The notes under the pieces are model-generated. The model was not told where the DNA came from, ran no database searches, and worked only from the letters and a program-made list of their open reading frames with translations. Positions 8,359-16,089 of a stretch of 39,674 nt of DNA are shown in pieces. The position numbers were made by a program, and so were the translations under genes. Position 1 is the first letter of the stretch, and every line of letters begins with the position of its first letter. Source of the DNA: an uncultured Lachnospiraceae bacterium (GTDB lineage Bacteria; Bacillota; Clostridia; Lachnospirales; Lachnospiraceae); contig CAMXBD010000012.1 in assembly GCA_947179245.1 (NCBI GenBank), forward strand, positions 1-39,674, in the 5' to 3' direction.

Positions 8359-9204
8359 ATGAGCGAACCAAATGTACAACGCAACTATAAAGACACAGTA
8401 TTTCGTATGTTATTCAAGGAGAAAGAAAATTTGCTGAGTCTATATAACGCTCTGAATGGAACGGATTACACAGATGTGGACAATTTGGAAATCACAACAC
8501 TGGAGAATGCAGTCTATATGAGCTATAAGAATGATATTTCCTTCGTATTCGCTTTTGAACTGCTCCTCTATGAACACCAGTCCACACTAAATCCCAACAT
8601 GCCGTTAAGAGATTTATTTTATGTGAGTAGTGTACTTCAAGGCAGAGTTAGAGATAACGACTTGTATAGCAGTAGAATTGTCAAGATTCCGGAGCCAAAG
8701 TTTATCGTATTTTATAATGGAACGGATAATCAGCCGGAACAGCAATTTCTCCGGCTGTCAGATGCTTTTGAGAAAAAGCAGGAGAAGCCGGCATTGGAAT
8801 TAGCAGTAATTGTTTATAACATTAATCTTGGACATAATCCTGAACTTTTAGAGGCTTGCAAGCTTTTAAAAGAATATGTGCAGTATGTAGAGCAGGTCAG
8901 GACATTTGCAAAAGAGATATCTTTTGCAACCGCCGTTGAGAAAGCAGTAGATTATTGTATCAGAAATGGAATACTTTCAGATTTTTTATCTAGGAATCGT
9001 GCGGAGGCGATAGCGATGAGTATCTTTGAGTATGATGAAGAAAAGCATTTGAGGAATGAACGTGAAGAAGGTCGTGAAGAGGGAGAAGACAGAATTGTTA
9101 AATTGATGCAGAAGCTTATGGAAGCTGAGAGGGATGAGGACATAAAGCGTGTCCTTTCTAATCGGGAGTATCGCGGACAATTGTATCAGGAATATGGGCT
9201 TTAG
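8359..9204 (+). CDS. Rpn/YhgA-like PD-(D/E)XK nuclease family protein
   Basis: A 281-residue protein with an AAGGAGG site 8 bases before the ATG. The N-terminus (NYKDTVFRMLFKEKENLLSL) and the core with D59 (NDISFVF), followed by LLLYEHQST (E72-x-Q74), match the Rpn family of recombination-promoting nucleases, once annotated as transposases. The ExQ replaces the more usual ExK, as is common in this family. The C-terminus is a long charged helix (EREEGREEGEDRI and MEAERDEDI), also typical. These proteins occur in many copies in Lachnospiraceae. Family members cleave DNA in vitro and promote RecA-independent recombination; the role here is unknown. No terminal repeats surround the gene, so it is not called a mobile element. 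Confidence 0.8.
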   Translation: MSEPNVQRNYKDTVFRMLFKEKENLLSLYNALNGTDYTDVDNLEITTLENAVYMSYKNDISFVFAFELLLYEHQSTLNPNMPLRDLFYVSSVLQGRVRDNDLYSSRIVKIPEPKFIVFYNGTDNQPEQQFLRLSDAFEKKQEKPALELAVIVYNINLGHNPELLEACKLLKEYVQYVEQVRTFAKEISFATAVEKAVDYCIRNGILSDFLSRNRAEAIAMSIFEYDEEKHLRNEREEGREEGEDRIVKLMQKLMEAERDEDIKRVLSNREYRGQLYQEYGL

Positions 9205-9264
9205 AAAAGTCTTTTTGGATACAAAGAAGCAAACCTTAGTGTTTTGAAGAAGGACATGAAAAAT

Positions 9265-9957
9265 ATGGGAGTAAATAGCCAAACAGTTAAAGAACTTATG
9301 TTGTCGCTGGGAGCAGATTTATGCGGGATAGCGGGTATTGACAGATTTAGCGGTGCACCGAAAGGATTTCACCCGTCAGATGTGATGCCGTCCTGTAAGT
9401 CAGTGATATCGTTTGGATGTCGCTTCCCTGTAGGGACACTGCGCTGTAACAGTCCGATTCCGTATACGAGAGTGCGCAACTCCATCACACCGAAAATGGA
9501 TGCCATAGCCTTGGATTTTTGTATGGAGATGGAGCGGAGAGGAGTTGCCTGTGTGCCGATTCCCACCAATGAGAGCGTATGGGATGACAATACGCATAGA
9601 TGGCGCTCTATTGTTTCACAGAAGCACGCGGCGCAGGCAGCAGGGCTTGGTACGGTGGGACGGCACTCGCTGTTGATCACGCCGGAATTTGGGAGCATGG
9701 TTTGGCTGGGAGCGGTTCTGTGTGAACAGGAGCTTGAGCCTGACAAATTAAAAGAAAATATATGTAACGGATGTAGTCTCTGTGTGGATGTATGCCCGGT
9801 TGGCGCACTGGATGAGCAGGAACTTAAGCAGCAGGTATGTTGGGATCATGCTTTTGGAGATGATGAGAAATTGCAGACGTGGACGATTTCCTGTCATAAG
9901 TGCAGAGATATCTGTCCGTTTAATTTGGGGAGTGAGAATGATTTATCTAATATCTAA
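9265..9957 (+). CDS. QueG-like 4Fe-4S double-cluster protein
   Basis: About 230 residues; the ATG at 9265 has AGAAGGA 10-11 bases upstream, while in-frame TTG 9244 and ATG 9256 lie within or too near that site. The C-terminal part carries two iron-sulfur motifs. One is CNGCSLCVDVCPVGAL; the other is CHKCRDICPFN, with an additional Cys at QQVCWDH. The middle (RWRSIVSQKHAAQAAGLGTVGRHSL) is the conserved core of epoxyqueuosine reductase QueG and its relatives. It is clearly shorter than QueG (about 350-380 residues), so it is probably a QueG-like reductase or ferredoxin of unknown substrate and not the tRNA-modifying enzyme. Its last codons run into the relic of a ribbon-helix-helix gene on the other strand. 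Confidence 0.75.
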   Translation: MGVNSQTVKELMLSLGADLCGIAGIDRFSGAPKGFHPSDVMPSCKSVISFGCRFPVGTLRCNSPIPYTRVRNSITPKMDAIALDFCMEMERRGVACVPIPTNESVWDDNTHRWRSIVSQKHAAQAAGLGTVGRHSLLITPEFGSMVWLGAVLCEQELEPDKLKENICNGCSLCVDVCPVGALDEQELKQQVCWDHAFGDDEKLQTWTISCHKCRDICPFNLGSENDLSNI

Positions 9958-10014
9958 TTCTGGCGGCACATCTATCTCATCATTTAGTTTTGCAGATAAT
10001 TAAAAGGTACTTAC
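9940..10014 (-). pseudogene. Relic of Arc-like ribbon-helix-helix gene (second copy of 13488-13691)
   Basis: Positions 9940-9981 match 13485-13526 with only five differences in 42 bases, and still encode [12 protein letters not shown] plus stop on the minus strand. From 9982 the match jumps to 13638 onward (AGTTTTGCAGATAAT shared). Exactly 111 bases (13527-13637, 37 codons) are therefore missing from the relic. The missing block is bounded in the intact gene by CATC at 13523-13526 and 13634-13637, a typical slippage or microhomology deletion. The Arg codon before LSAKL has become TAA and a one-base deletion shifts the frame further upstream, so the copy is dead. It overlaps the last 18 bases of the QueG-like gene. 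Confidence 0.85.
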
Positions 10015-10063
10015 CCGGAGTAGGGTGTAGCGATGGACAAGCGAAGGAGGAACGAAGGCTGCA

Positions 10064-12694
10064 ATGAGCAAAGACAGTAAAACAAGCCGACTACAGGAAC
10101 GGAAAGTGTCCGACAGAATGATTAAGAACATAGCATCTAAGCTTTATCATGCGGACAGACGGCGGAACATCACTGCCATCGTGGCAATCGCATTATCGGC
10201 GATGATGGTGGTTGCAGTGTTTTCCACGATTATATCCATTACAACGCTGACGAGGCGTAACCAGCAGATGATGTTTGGCTCGCAGGCGGAAGCCATCTAC
10301 ATGTATTGTCCAAACATATACTGGCAGGCATTGTTACAGGACAGCGGATATTTTGATGAGGTAACGTATGCGGTGTATATGGGGAATTATGAGACGGACA
10401 TGTCACCAGAGAATGGAAACAACATTCTTTATACTGATGAAAAGACTGCCGGGTGGAATTTCAACGAAATAATTGAAGGAAGCTGGCCGCAGAAGGACGG
10501 GGAGATTGCAGTAGACGGACATTTTATTGAAAACCATGGCGGAGACATCCATGTGGGAGACGTTATCCATATCAGGTTGATAACGGCAATGGAGGAAATA
10601 GAACAGGATGCGGTAGTCAGCGGAATCTGTGCAACCAACGATGAGCTGAATGAAGCAAGGGTATATGTATCAGAAGAATTTTTCATGAATCATCCCAGCG
10701 GCAACAATCTGATAACTTACTGCCGTTTTGAGAACGGGATGTATACCAGCGAGGATTTGACGAACATTTTGAATGAGGTATTAGCCCCGGAGTATGAGGC
10801 CCGCGGACGGGAATTTCTGAAGTGGGAGCCGCTTACAGCAATCAATCCGGCAGCAGGTGATAAGCTGAGTGTGGGAGCGGTGGTTCTGCTGGGCGGACTG
10901 GTATCAATCACCGTAATCTGTGCAGGGCTGCTGGTCTATACGATCTACTATATTTCCAGTGTCAAAAATGTAGTGCAGTACGGACAACTCAAGTTGATCG
11001 GTGTGACGGAGAAGCAGATCAGGAGTATTGTGCGCCGTCATGCCATCAGGCAGTATGTGACTGGACTACCTATAGGGTGTCTGACCGGGGTTCTATTTGG
11101 TTATGTGCTGATGCCGGTGATGGCATTCTATGCGGGGCTTGGCGGGAAGCAGACACTTATGTTAAAGCCTGAATATTTCCTATATGCGGCGGCGCTGTCC
11201 TTTATTGTAGTTTATATCGGTACGAATAAGCCTATGCATATCTTGTCACAGACGCCGCCGGTCCATACGGTTGGTTTCACGGACAGTCATAAGGAGAAAG
11301 CAGGCAGGGTGTACAGTGTGCGGTTCACGCCGGGACGCTTTGCGCGTAAGAACATCAGAAAACGTAGGAAAAAAACAGTACTTGTGGTCACATCCGTGAG
11401 CACTGTCATGTTGATTTTTGTAGTGACCATGAATATCATACATAGTCTGGACGTGGATTCGCTTGTAGCAATATTTAATCAGTTTGCGGATATTGAGATA
11501 GCCACGGACGATGCGTTGATGCTGATGGAAGTTGGTGCGGTGGCAAACGTGGAGGAAATTCCGGGTGAGCTTCGTGCGGAACTTGAGAAGGTTTCGGAAG
11601 GGATGGAAACAGTCTATCATTATAACCTGTATGCATATTCTTTTCTATATGATGAGGATGCTGAAAAATACTGCGAAATTTTGCTGGACAATGCCAATTA
11701 TCAAGAAGGCTTGGAAGAAAACAGCACAGGGAGAGAGATTCTCATGCCTCGTGCAAAAGCATATAGGGAAAAAGGGACGCCTATACTGGTGCAGCAGAGT
11801 TACCGTTTCTATGATTATAATCAGATTTCGGATTTTGAAGTTTTTGAGGGTGAGATTGACAAAGAGAAATTCGAGTCTGGCGAGTATGTGCTGGCGGTGG
11901 CAATGGATGGCTATGGAAACACATGCTATCATGCAGGTGATGTGGTAAGGCTGTATGAGGAGTTTCCGGAGAAACTGGACAAGACACAGGACGAGAACGG
12001 AAGATATATTTTATATGATTCCTTACCCATGAAGGAATATACGGTGATGGCGGTAGTCAGTGACACTTATCAGAATCAGATGGCATGGGGAGATGCGCAT
12101 ACGGGTGGATTTGAATATATTCTTCCCACACAGCTTATGGATAGCTTCTGGGAACAGCCGGAGTTATTCATGGTGACTATGAATGCGCCTGATGCAGATA
12201 CACTTGCCAGAGTAGAGCCGGAAGTGCGGGCATGTCTTGAGAGAATGGGCGGGGAGGACGTAGTATCCATCCGTTCGAGAAGCACTTATAAAGAAGGATT
12301 GGACCGGTTTGCCATGCAGATTGGTCTGATTGGTAATGGTCTGGCAGTTCTGGTGGGCGTGATGGCGCTGGTGAATTTCTTAAACAGCACAGTCAGCGGT
12401 ATTGCCGAACGCAAGGAGGAGTTTTCGACCTTACAGGCGATCGGCATGATGAAGCGGCTTTTATTGAAAGTACTGCGGCTGGAGAATCTCTATACCGTGT
12501 TGTGGGCTGTGGTGCCGGGGTTCTTACTAGGACAGCTCATAAGTGCGGCAGCGATCAACAAAATCTCAGAGTCTCTTTCGTATTTCAAGTGGAATGGAAC
12601 AATCCTTCCGGGTGTTCTGCTGGCGGTAGTGATCATACTGATAGCTATGATCTATCCGAACAGGCGGACCGATGTCGGATATCGCAAACTATGA
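10064..12694 (+). CDS. ABC transporter permease with two FtsX domains
   Basis: An 876-residue membrane protein. It has a first membrane segment near residues 37-60, then a large extracellular domain. An FtsX-type three-helix block follows at about 270-390 (VVLLGGLVSITVICAGLLVY, with VVQYGQLKLIGVTEKQ). A fourth segment at about 450-470 leads to a second extracellular domain, and a second FtsX block lies at about 755-870 (GLAVLVGVMALVNFLNS, then EFSTLQAIGMMKRLLLK). This is the layout of macrolide/peptide-type mechanotransmitter ABC systems. The cognate ATPase lies 79 bases downstream. It probably expels or releases an antimicrobial peptide or lipoprotein; no two-component genes are adjacent. 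AAGGAGG precedes the ATG. The cassette is flanked by the two ribbon-helix-helix copies. Confidence 0.85.
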   Translation: MSKDSKTSRLQERKVSDRMIKNIASKLYHADRRRNITAIVAIALSAMMVVAVFSTIISITTLTRRNQQMMFGSQAEAIYMYCPNIYWQALLQDSGYFDEVTYAVYMGNYETDMSPENGNNILYTDEKTAGWNFNEIIEGSWPQKDGEIAVDGHFIENHGGDIHVGDVIHIRLITAMEEIEQDAVVSGICATNDELNEARVYVSEEFFMNHPSGNNLITYCRFENGMYTSEDLTNILNEVLAPEYEARGREFLKWEPLTAINPAAGDKLSVGAVVLLGGLVSITVICAGLLVYTIYYISSVKNVVQYGQLKLIGVTEKQIRSIVRRHAIRQYVTGLPIGCLTGVLFGYVLMPVMAFYAGLGGKQTLMLKPEYFLYAAALSFIVVYIGTNKPMHILSQTPPVHTVGFTDSHKEKAGRVYSVRFTPGRFARKNIRKRRKKTVLVVTSVSTVMLIFVVTMNIIHSLDVDSLVAIFNQFADIEIATDDALMLMEVGAVANVEEIPGELRAELEKVSEGMETVYHYNLYAYSFLYDEDAEKYCEILLDNANYQEGLEENSTGREILMPRAKAYREKGTPILVQQSYRFYDYNQISDFEVFEGEIDKEKFESGEYVLAVAMDGYGNTCYHAGDVVRLYEEFPEKLDKTQDENGRYILYDSLPMKEYTVMAVVSDTYQNQMAWGDAHTGGFEYILPTQLMDSFWEQPELFMVTMNAPDADTLARVEPEVRACLERMGGEDVVSIRSRSTYKEGLDRFAMQIGLIGNGLAVLVGVMALVNFLNSTVSGIAERKEEFSTLQAIGMMKRLLLKVLRLENLYTVLWAVVPGFLLGQLISAAAINKISESLSYFKWNGTILPGVLLAVVIILIAMIYPNRRTDVGYRKL

Positions 12695-12773
12695 GATTAT
12701 ATGAGAGTAACAGCCAAATCGGATGAAGACCTATTGACAGGCTGAATAGAATGTCAGGAAAAAGGGGATAACA

Positions 12774-13451
12774 ATGGAGAAAGAAAAAGTAGTAGAATTA
12801 GTAGATGTATGCCGGCAGTACGGCGAAGGTGAAAATGTAGTGAATGCTTTAGACCATGTGAGCGCTGTGGTCAGCAGAGGAGAATTTGTGGCCGTTGTGG
12901 GCGCGTCGGGAAGTGGTAAGAGCACGCTCCTAAATGTGTGCGGTGGTCTGGACAGGCCTACCTCCGGCGGAATCTACATAGAAGGGACGGATATCGGGAA
13001 GCTGGCGAGTGACGAATTGACAGAGTTTCGACGAAAGCGGATTGGATTTATTTTCCAGAATTATAATCTGATCTCTGTGATGTCTGTCTATGAGAACATT
13101 GTACTGCCGGTGCAGATCGGCGGGCATCTGGAAGACAAGGAACTGCTTGGCAGGATTATGGATACGCTTGGATTGACAGGGTTGGAACACAGACTTCCCT
13201 CAGAGCTTTCCGGCGGACAGCAGCAGAGGGTGGCGATTGCCCGTGCGCTGATTTCCACACCGGCTATTATTCTTGCGGATGAACCGACGGGTAATCTTGA
13301 CTCGTCTTCTACGGATGACGTTATGAGGCTTTTGACGAGTGCGGTCAGGGACTTCGGACAAACGGTTATTATGATTACCCATAATGAGGCATTGACAAAA
13401 GACTGCGACCGGATTCTGAACATGAAGGACGGCAGGCTGACGGAAAGGTGA
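12774..13451 (+). CDS. ABC transporter ATPase (LolD/MacB type), partner of the FtsX permease
   Basis: A 225-residue cytosolic ATPase. Walker A is G43ASGSGKST51, the Q-loop lies in GFIFQNYNLISVMSVYEN, the signature is [16 protein letters not shown], and Walker B is ILADEPTGNLDS, with the H-loop in MITHNEAL. The GNLDS sequence is typical for the MacB/LolD/BceA subfamily that partners FtsX-like permeases. AAAAAGGGG is the ribosome site. It is very probably co-transcribed with the permease, because no convincing promoter lies in the 79-base gap: TTGACA at 12734 has no -10 partner. Confidence 0.9.
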   Translation: MEKEKVVELVDVCRQYGEGENVVNALDHVSAVVSRGEFVAVVGASGSGKSTLLNVCGGLDRPTSGGIYIEGTDIGKLASDELTEFRRKRIGFIFQNYNLISVMSVYENIVLPVQIGGHLEDKELLGRIMDTLGLTGLEHRLPSELSGGQQQRVAIARALISTPAIILADEPTGNLDSSSTDDVMRLLTSAVRDFGQTVIMITHNEALTKDCDRILNMKDGRLTER

Positions 13452-13461
13452 ATGTAATTTT

Positions 13462-13496
13462 ATCAGGTAAATCTTCATGGAAAAGATTTACCTGAT
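13462..13496. terminator. Perfect 14-bp hairpin between converging genes
   Basis: ATCAGGTAAATCTT (13462-13475) pairs perfectly with AAGATTTACCTGAT (13483-13496) around a 7-base loop. It separates the ABC ATPase (plus) from the ribbon-helix-helix gene (minus) and includes the stop codon of the latter. No T-run follows on either strand, so it may act as a transcript-end stabiliser as well as a terminator. Confidence 0.55.
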
Positions 13497-13691
13497 ATCC
13501 AATTCAGGCGGCACATCAATCTCATCGGATACATACTTACCGTTCTTCTTGCGCTGGCGCACGCATTCTGTCAGCAAGTATTCAATCTGACCGTTGACGG
13601 AGCGGAAGTCGTCTTCCGCCCACGCCGCGATTGCATCATAGAGTTTTGCAGATAATCGAAGGGGCACTTGCTTTTTACCTGTATCGCCCAT
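13488..13691 (-). CDS. Arc-like ribbon-helix-helix DNA-binding protein
   Basis: A 67-residue protein; GGAGG lies 5-6 bases before the ATG. Residues 8-50 read [20 protein letters not shown] then [18 protein letters not shown], which is the Arc/MetJ fold: a beta strand for DNA contact (QVPLRL) followed by two helices with the NGQIEYLL turn. The C-terminal tail [12 protein letters not shown] is also kept in the decayed second copy at 9940-10014. It lies 108 bases downstream of the SPFH gene on the same strand. Genes of this type often sit next to SPFH genes in Clostridia, so an autoregulatory role for that pair is likely. The inverted repeat just upstream is a candidate site. Confidence 0.75.
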   Translation of the reverse strand: MGDTGKKQVPLRLSAKLYDAIAAWAEDDFRSVNGQIEYLLTECVRQRKKNGKYVSDEIDVPPELDIR

Positions 13692-13717
13692 AATGTCCTC
13701 CGTTTCTAAAGTTTAGC

Positions 13718-13740
13718 TGTCAAAAGATTCAGCTTTGACA
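13718..13740. promoter_or_regulatory. Inverted repeat upstream of the ribbon-helix-helix gene
   Basis: TGTCAAA (13718-13724) and TTTGACA (13734-13740) form a perfect 7-bp inverted repeat with a 9-base spacer, about 27 bases upstream of the start codon. Its position suits an autoregulatory operator of a ribbon-helix-helix repressor. This is inference only. Confidence 0.35.
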
Positions 13741-13799
13741 ATCGAACCTTCATAGGGTAACAACATGTATAATGATTAAATAAGTAAACTTCGCATGGT

Positions 13800-14837
13800 T
13801 TAGTACAGGCTGCCGGAATTAACTACCGGCTGTGCGTCATGGTTGCCGCACAGGACGACTAATAAGTTGGATACCATAGCAGCTTTGCGCTCTTCATCAA
13901 GTTCTACAGTATGATTTTCATTCAGCCGCTCTAACGCCATCTCGACCATACCTACTGCGCCGTCAACAATCATTTTTCTTGCATCAATAATAGCAGATGC
14001 CTGTTGCCTCTGCAACATAACTGCCGCAATCTCAGGTGCGTATGCAAGGTAGGTGATTCTTGCTTCTATAATCTCAATGCCCGCTTCGTCAACTCTGGAC
14101 TGAATCTCGTCACGTATTTTTCCAGCGACAATTTCACTGGAACCGCGCAGACTGCCTTCATCTGCCATACCGTCCCCTGTAGTGTCTACGTTGGGAGCTA
14201 CATCGTAGGGATAGATGCGCACGATATTACGAAGTGCACTGTCACACTGTAAGGACAGAAATTCTTTGTAGTTATCTACGTTAAAGACTGCCTTGGCAGT
14301 ATCCACGATGCGCCAAGTTACTGCGATACCAATCTCTACCGGATTGCCGAGACAATCGTTGATCTTCTGGCGGCTGTTATTTAAGGTCATGATCTTTAAG
14401 GAAAGTTTCTTGGTCGGAACTTCCTGCCCGATGCTGACAGAAGAATCCGCGATGACCAGTGCACCGGCAGGACTGCCAGATCCTTTTACGTCGCCGCTCT
14501 GGCTTAACTTGGTGTGTGAAGCCGGATTGACACCTGAGCAGAATGGGTTGACAAAGTAAAAGCCGTCGCCTTTAAGTGTTCCGACATATTTACCGAACAG
14601 AGTCAATACTAATGCTTCCTGTGGTTTCAAAACTTTCAGACCGCAAAACAGAATCCAGCCGAAAAGTACATAGAGCAAACCAATAACAAGGATTGTGGTA
14701 GTGAGTGTGGTATCGTGAGTGATACCGATAATGATTCCTGCAATAGACAATGCATATAGCAGGAGAGTGAAGAGTAGCATAGGCAGTCCGTTCTTTTTGC
14801 CTTGAATGAGTTTTTCTTCTAAAATTTTATCTTCCAT
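13800..14837 (-). CDS. SPFH-domain (stomatin/flotillin-like) membrane protein
   Basis: A 345-residue protein with GGAGG before the ATG. Two hydrophobic segments (about residues 18-40 and 44-66) form a membrane hairpin or anchor. The SPFH domain follows from GLKVLKPQEALVLTLFGKYVGT to about residue 300, including NPVEIGIAVTWRIVDTAKAVF and the late SPFH stretch EAGIEIIEARITYLAYAPEIA with MLQRQQASAIIDARK. A short C-terminal helix region ends the protein. SPFH proteins oligomerise on membranes and organise or regulate membrane proteases and stress responses; this one has no NfeD partner in the window. The next gene on the strand is the Arc-like regulator. Confidence 0.85.
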   Translation of the reverse strand: MEDKILEEKLIQGKKNGLPMLLFTLLLYALSIAGIIIGITHDTTLTTTILVIGLLYVLFGWILFCGLKVLKPQEALVLTLFGKYVGTLKGDGFYFVNPFCSGVNPASHTKLSQSGDVKGSGSPAGALVIADSSVSIGQEVPTKKLSLKIMTLNNSRQKINDCLGNPVEIGIAVTWRIVDTAKAVFNVDNYKEFLSLQCDSALRNIVRIYPYDVAPNVDTTGDGMADEGSLRGSSEIVAGKIRDEIQSRVDEAGIEIIEARITYLAYAPEIAAVMLQRQQASAIIDARKMIVDGAVGMVEMALERLNENHTVELDEERKAAMVSNLLVVLCGNHDAQPVVNSGSLY

Positions 14838-14924
14838 GATTTCCTCCGTTCTGAAGCGTCAGCGATAGGACACATGCGATAGATAGGAAATGTGTAGCGC
14901 TTGCTTCAAGTGAAATATTTATTT

Positions 14925-14961
14925 GATATCATTATGATATCACTTTGATTTTAAAAGTCAA
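14925..14961 (-). promoter_or_regulatory. SPFH promoter with overlapping palindromic operator
   Basis: On the minus strand TTGACT (14961-14956) and TATCAT (14939-14934) are 16 bases apart. The -10 lies inside a perfect palindrome, GATATCA-TTA-TGATATC (14925-14941). A repressor bound there would block the promoter. The Arc-like protein encoded downstream is the obvious candidate, although its own upstream repeat has a different sequence. Confidence 0.55.
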
Positions 14962-14982
14962 TATGGATTAAGAAAATTTTTG

Positions 14983-15918
14983 CTACAATAAATCAAAAAT
15001 ATCCAACTGCCCATCCTTCCACGTTTTTTGTTCCGCCAATTTAACCACATCATTTTCAGTTACGTTCCCGATCAGGAGAGGTGACAAGGGATTGTGCAGG
15101 CGCATGTTTTTCACAACGGTTTCCCTGTCGTAGTTCGCATAGCAATACAAACAACCATGTCCGCATGTGTTATATGCTCCGATATCTGCACCCAGCAGGC
15201 AAGAGCATTCGCTTCGTGCGGCTTTCTTCTTTGGGACATGAAGTTTACAATCCAAAGCTTTTTCCAGCACAGTTTGCGACATACAGCCGTTCGCGTCTAC
15301 ATTTTCCCGGACAAGTTTCGCGTTTTCACAACATAAATGAATTTGCAGGTGATTTTCTTTTGCGATGGATGCAAATGCGGAAATCAGGCGTTCCTGTTCG
15401 GTGTCTGTAACGCTGTGTACGCCGTGAAAATTCCGTTTTGTTTTTTCGTATAAGTCAATAAAGCTCACAACACATTGGGATGTATATCCTGAAAGTGATT
15501 CTGCCATTTGGGCAAACTGTTCTATGTGGTAATCGACTGAATAACGGTCTGTAATAAAGATTGGGTCATACCGCCAGCTCATCCGCGCACAGCCAACCAG
15601 TGCAGAAAGCTGCTTAAAGGAATGGAGGACTTGTTCTTTGGGAGGCACATGCGGCTCAATATCCTGTCCGTACGGAGTAATCGTCACGAACCAGAATGTA
15701 TCGAAACCGGATAAAAGGAAAAGCCTGTCAAGCATTGGTGTGGGATTTTTTGTACAAAAAACCATAACATCTATGACTTCCGGGTTCATCAGGTATTTAG
15801 TTATCTGTGCCGGATAATAGGGATTGCGCACATATACATAGCCAGCCGCAATGCGGTTGTAAAACCAGTCGCTGTAGTACGCAGGGATATCCGTTCTGCT
15901 TCCTGTATTCAGTATCAT
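14983..15918 (-). CDS. DUF1848 protein, radical-SAM-like with C-terminal CxxxCxxC
   Basis: I chose the ATG at 15918 (MILNTGSRTDIP, the usual family start) with AGAGGTG 8 bases upstream; the frame is open 18 codons further but without a site. It has 311 residues. The body (VIDVMVFCTKNPTPMLDRL, FVTITPYGQDIEPHVPP, MSWRYDPIFITDRY) looks like the strands of a TIM-barrel radical SAM protein. The CxxxCxxC motif comes late, at C252, C256 and C259 (CGHGCLYCYAN), with two more Cys at 238 and 240. As I recall, the family description of DUF1848 also notes the C-terminal cysteine cluster. The reaction is unknown. The 15919-16089 gap before the divergent DUF4422 gene shows no clear promoter. Confidence 0.8.
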   Translation of the reverse strand: MILNTGSRTDIPAYYSDWFYNRIAAGYVYVRNPYYPAQITKYLMNPEVIDVMVFCTKNPTPMLDRLFLLSGFDTFWFVTITPYGQDIEPHVPPKEQVLHSFKQLSALVGCARMSWRYDPIFITDRYSVDYHIEQFAQMAESLSGYTSQCVVSFIDLYEKTKRNFHGVHSVTDTEQERLISAFASIAKENHLQIHLCCENAKLVRENVDANGCMSQTVLEKALDCKLHVPKKKAARSECSCLLGADIGAYNTCGHGCLYCYANYDRETVVKNMRLHNPLSPLLIGNVTENDVVKLAEQKTWKDGQLDIFDLL

Positions 15919-16089
15919 TTCGCTATGCACCTCTTTTTCATCATACCATAAATAGGGATAAAAATCTTGCACCCGATATATTTTACAGGTATGATGGAAG
16001 AAGCCCGGAGCAGGAAGTGTGGAAATTTCTTGGTAATTTTCCGGGTTCGCGCGATTTAGTAAAATTAGTAGAGAAAAGAGGCAGACTAT

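Noticed and set aside
8359-9204. The Rpn-like gene as a mobile element, because the family was once labelled transposase.
   Set aside because: No terminal repeats or target duplication were seen around it, and the family is now viewed as nuclease-like.
12734-12739. Perfect TTGACA between the FtsX permease and its ATPase as a promoter.
   Set aside because: No -10 hexamer lies 16-18 bases downstream; the genes are better read as one operon.
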